A DNA stretch of 6,818 nt, taken from Cellulomonas sp. Its GTDB lineage: Bacteria; Actinomycetota; Actinomycetes; Actinomycetales; Cellulomonadaceae. The notes beneath the pieces were generated by a model. It had not been told where the DNA came from and searched no databases. It worked only from the letters and a program-made list of their open reading frames with translations. Positions 5,824-6,818 of the stretch are shown one piece after another. Each line of letters begins with the position of its first letter. The first letter of the stretch is position 1. The stretch spans positions 16,610-23,427 of the forward strand of contig JAPSIJ010000007.1 of assembly GCA_031178805.1 (NCBI GenBank), given 5' to 3'. Position numbers and translations under genes: made by a program.

Positions 5824-6818
5824 TCAGTCCCCGAACGCCAGCGCCGTGGCGGTGCCCAGCGCGGACGGCACCGCGGCGAGGTACGCGTGCGCGACGTCCC
5901 ACGGCTCGAGGCCGGTGGCCTGGACGCCCGCGGTGTCGTTCTCCTCGTGCGCGAGCACGGCGGCGAGCACCTGGCCGAGCCGGCCCTCGTGCCGCAGCAG
6001 CGCGGCCGACATGGCCTCGGAGACGCCGGTGCGGGCGAGCAGCTCGGTGAGGTCGAACCGCTGCTGCGCGGCGACCGCGGACAGCAGGCCGACGGTGTAG
6101 CCGGCGTCCTCCCCGGCGAGGGAGTGGCAGGTCATGGCGCGGGTGAGGACGGACCAGAGCGCGGCCACGGAGGCGGGCTTGGCGTCGATCAGCGAGGCGA
6201 TGGCCAGGGCGTGCAGCTGCCGCGGCCCGACGAGCACGACGGCCTGCAGCACGGAGTCGATCTCCCGCCGGAGCCCGAAGGCGGAGGAGTTGACCAGGTG
6301 CAGGACGCGCATGGACAGCTCGGGGTCGGAGGCGACGGTGCGCACGACGGTCTGCTGGTCGACGGGCTCGGTGGACAGCACGCGCAGCAGCTCGAGGCAC
6401 TGCAGCTCCCCGGCGGAGAACGTGCGGCGCACGGGCGGGGGGTCGCGGTGGAACATCGGGCCCTGCAGCAGGTCGGCGCCGAGCGACTGCGCGAGCTCGA
6501 GGCGCTCGGTGCTGTCGGTGTGCTCGGCGACGACGGTGGCCCCCGCGGCGTGGGCGCGGGCGACGAGCTCGGCGCAGTGGTCGGCGCCGCGCTGCAGGTC
6601 GATCTTGACGACGGAGACCCGGTCGAGCAGCTGCTCCTGCGGCGCGGAGCCGTCGTAGTCGGCCAGCGCGAGCCGGATGCCGCGGACGGTCGCGGCGGCG
6701 GCCAGGGTGTCGATGTCCTCGCGCCGCGCGAGCGCCGGGGTGATCTCCAGCATGAGCCGCTCGGCGTCGTACCAGACGGCGGTGGTGCCGGACAGCAGGC
6801 CGGCGGTCGCCCGCAGCA
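5824..6818 (-). CDS. EAL-HDOD (YuxH-like) signalling protein, 5'-partial
   Basis: The frame runs in from the right edge with 330 visible residues and ends with TGA at 5826-5824. An ATG at 6753 is internal: coding continues upstream (LLSGTTAVWYDAERLMLEITP), so the start lies outside the window. Counting from that Met, the EAL half covers about 1-105: LEIT with E3, LADYDG (30-35) where active enzymes have DDFGT, KID (50-52), AEHTD (76-80) for AEGVE, and LLQGPMF (95-101). The EAL signature itself is off the edge. The HDOD half follows (about 112-309), with ELLRVLSTEP, DPELSMRVLHLVNSSAFGLRREIDSVLQAV and VGPRQLHALAIASL. This is the architecture of YuxH-type proteins. Loss of one metal-binding Asp and of the loop after it argues against cyclic-di-GMP hydrolysis, so a protein- or nucleotide-binding adaptor role is more likely. 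It is cytoplasmic, with no membrane segment seen. Confidence 0.88.
   Translation of the reverse strand, partial: LRATAGLLSGTTAVWYDAERLMLEITPALARREDIDTLAAAATVRGIRLALADYDGSAPQEQLLDRVSVVKIDLQRGADHCAELVARAHAAGATVVAEHTDSTERLELAQSLGADLLQGPMFHRDPPPVRRTFSAGELQCLELLRVLSTEPVDQQTVVRTVASDPELSMRVLHLVNSSAFGLRREIDSVLQAVVLVGPRQLHALAIASLIDAKPASVAALWSVLTRAMTCHSLAGEDAGYTVGLLSAVAAQQRFDLTELLARTGVSEAMSAALLRHEGRLGQVLAAVLAHEENDTAGVQATGLEPWDVAHAYLAAVPSALGTATALAFGD

Noticed and set aside
6751..6753. ATG as the true start of the EAL-HDOD gene
   Set aside because: Starting here would cut the EAL domain in half; upstream codons continue a plausible EAL sequence to the window edge.

Overview
The window is very G+C-rich. 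Its third codon positions are almost all G or C, so long spurious reading frames open on both strands. The gene content (a sacsin/Hsp90-like actinobacterial protein, DUF2530, a DUF222-HNH protein) and the promoter style point to an actinobacterium, most likely of the order Micrococcales. A Cellulomonas-like genus is my guess from overall feel; nothing in the sequence proves it. There is no sign of an insertion sequence, phage, tRNA/rRNA gene or CRISPR array.

Layout: from base 2 to 3732 the plus strand carries two overlapping genes. The first is the C-terminal 834 residues of a large protein that I take to be the actinobacterial sacsin N-terminal-ATPase-like (GHKL/Hsp90-type) protein. The second is a 12-helix MFS transporter whose ATG overlaps the previous stop codon (ATGA). 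The minus strand then carries three genes, read from right to left: a partial EAL-HDOD protein (5824 to the right edge), a DUF222-HNH protein (4007-5665), and a small two-helix DUF2530 membrane protein (3738-3980). The MFS and DUF2530 genes converge with only 5 bases between their stop codons, and the end of the MFS gene contains a strong potential hairpin.

How they work together: the plus-strand pair is probably one translationally coupled operon. As I recall, the grouping of sacsin-like protein, MFS transporter and DUF2530 recurs in actinobacterial genomes, which suggests an old shared function that is still unknown. The HNH and DUF2530 genes each seem to have their own promoter. Both have a TANNNT -10 box exactly 6 bases before the start codon, no Shine-Dalgarno sequence, and an in-frame TAG inside the -10 box, which together suggest leaderless mRNAs. 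The EAL-HDOD protein looks like a catalytically dead signalling adaptor and has no evident functional link to the others.

Most of the window is ordinary chromosome. The points worth a second look are the paired leaderless starts, the hairpin at the convergent junction, the tandem repeat with a palindromic 7-base insertion after the EAL-HDOD gene, and the chaperone-transporter coupling.
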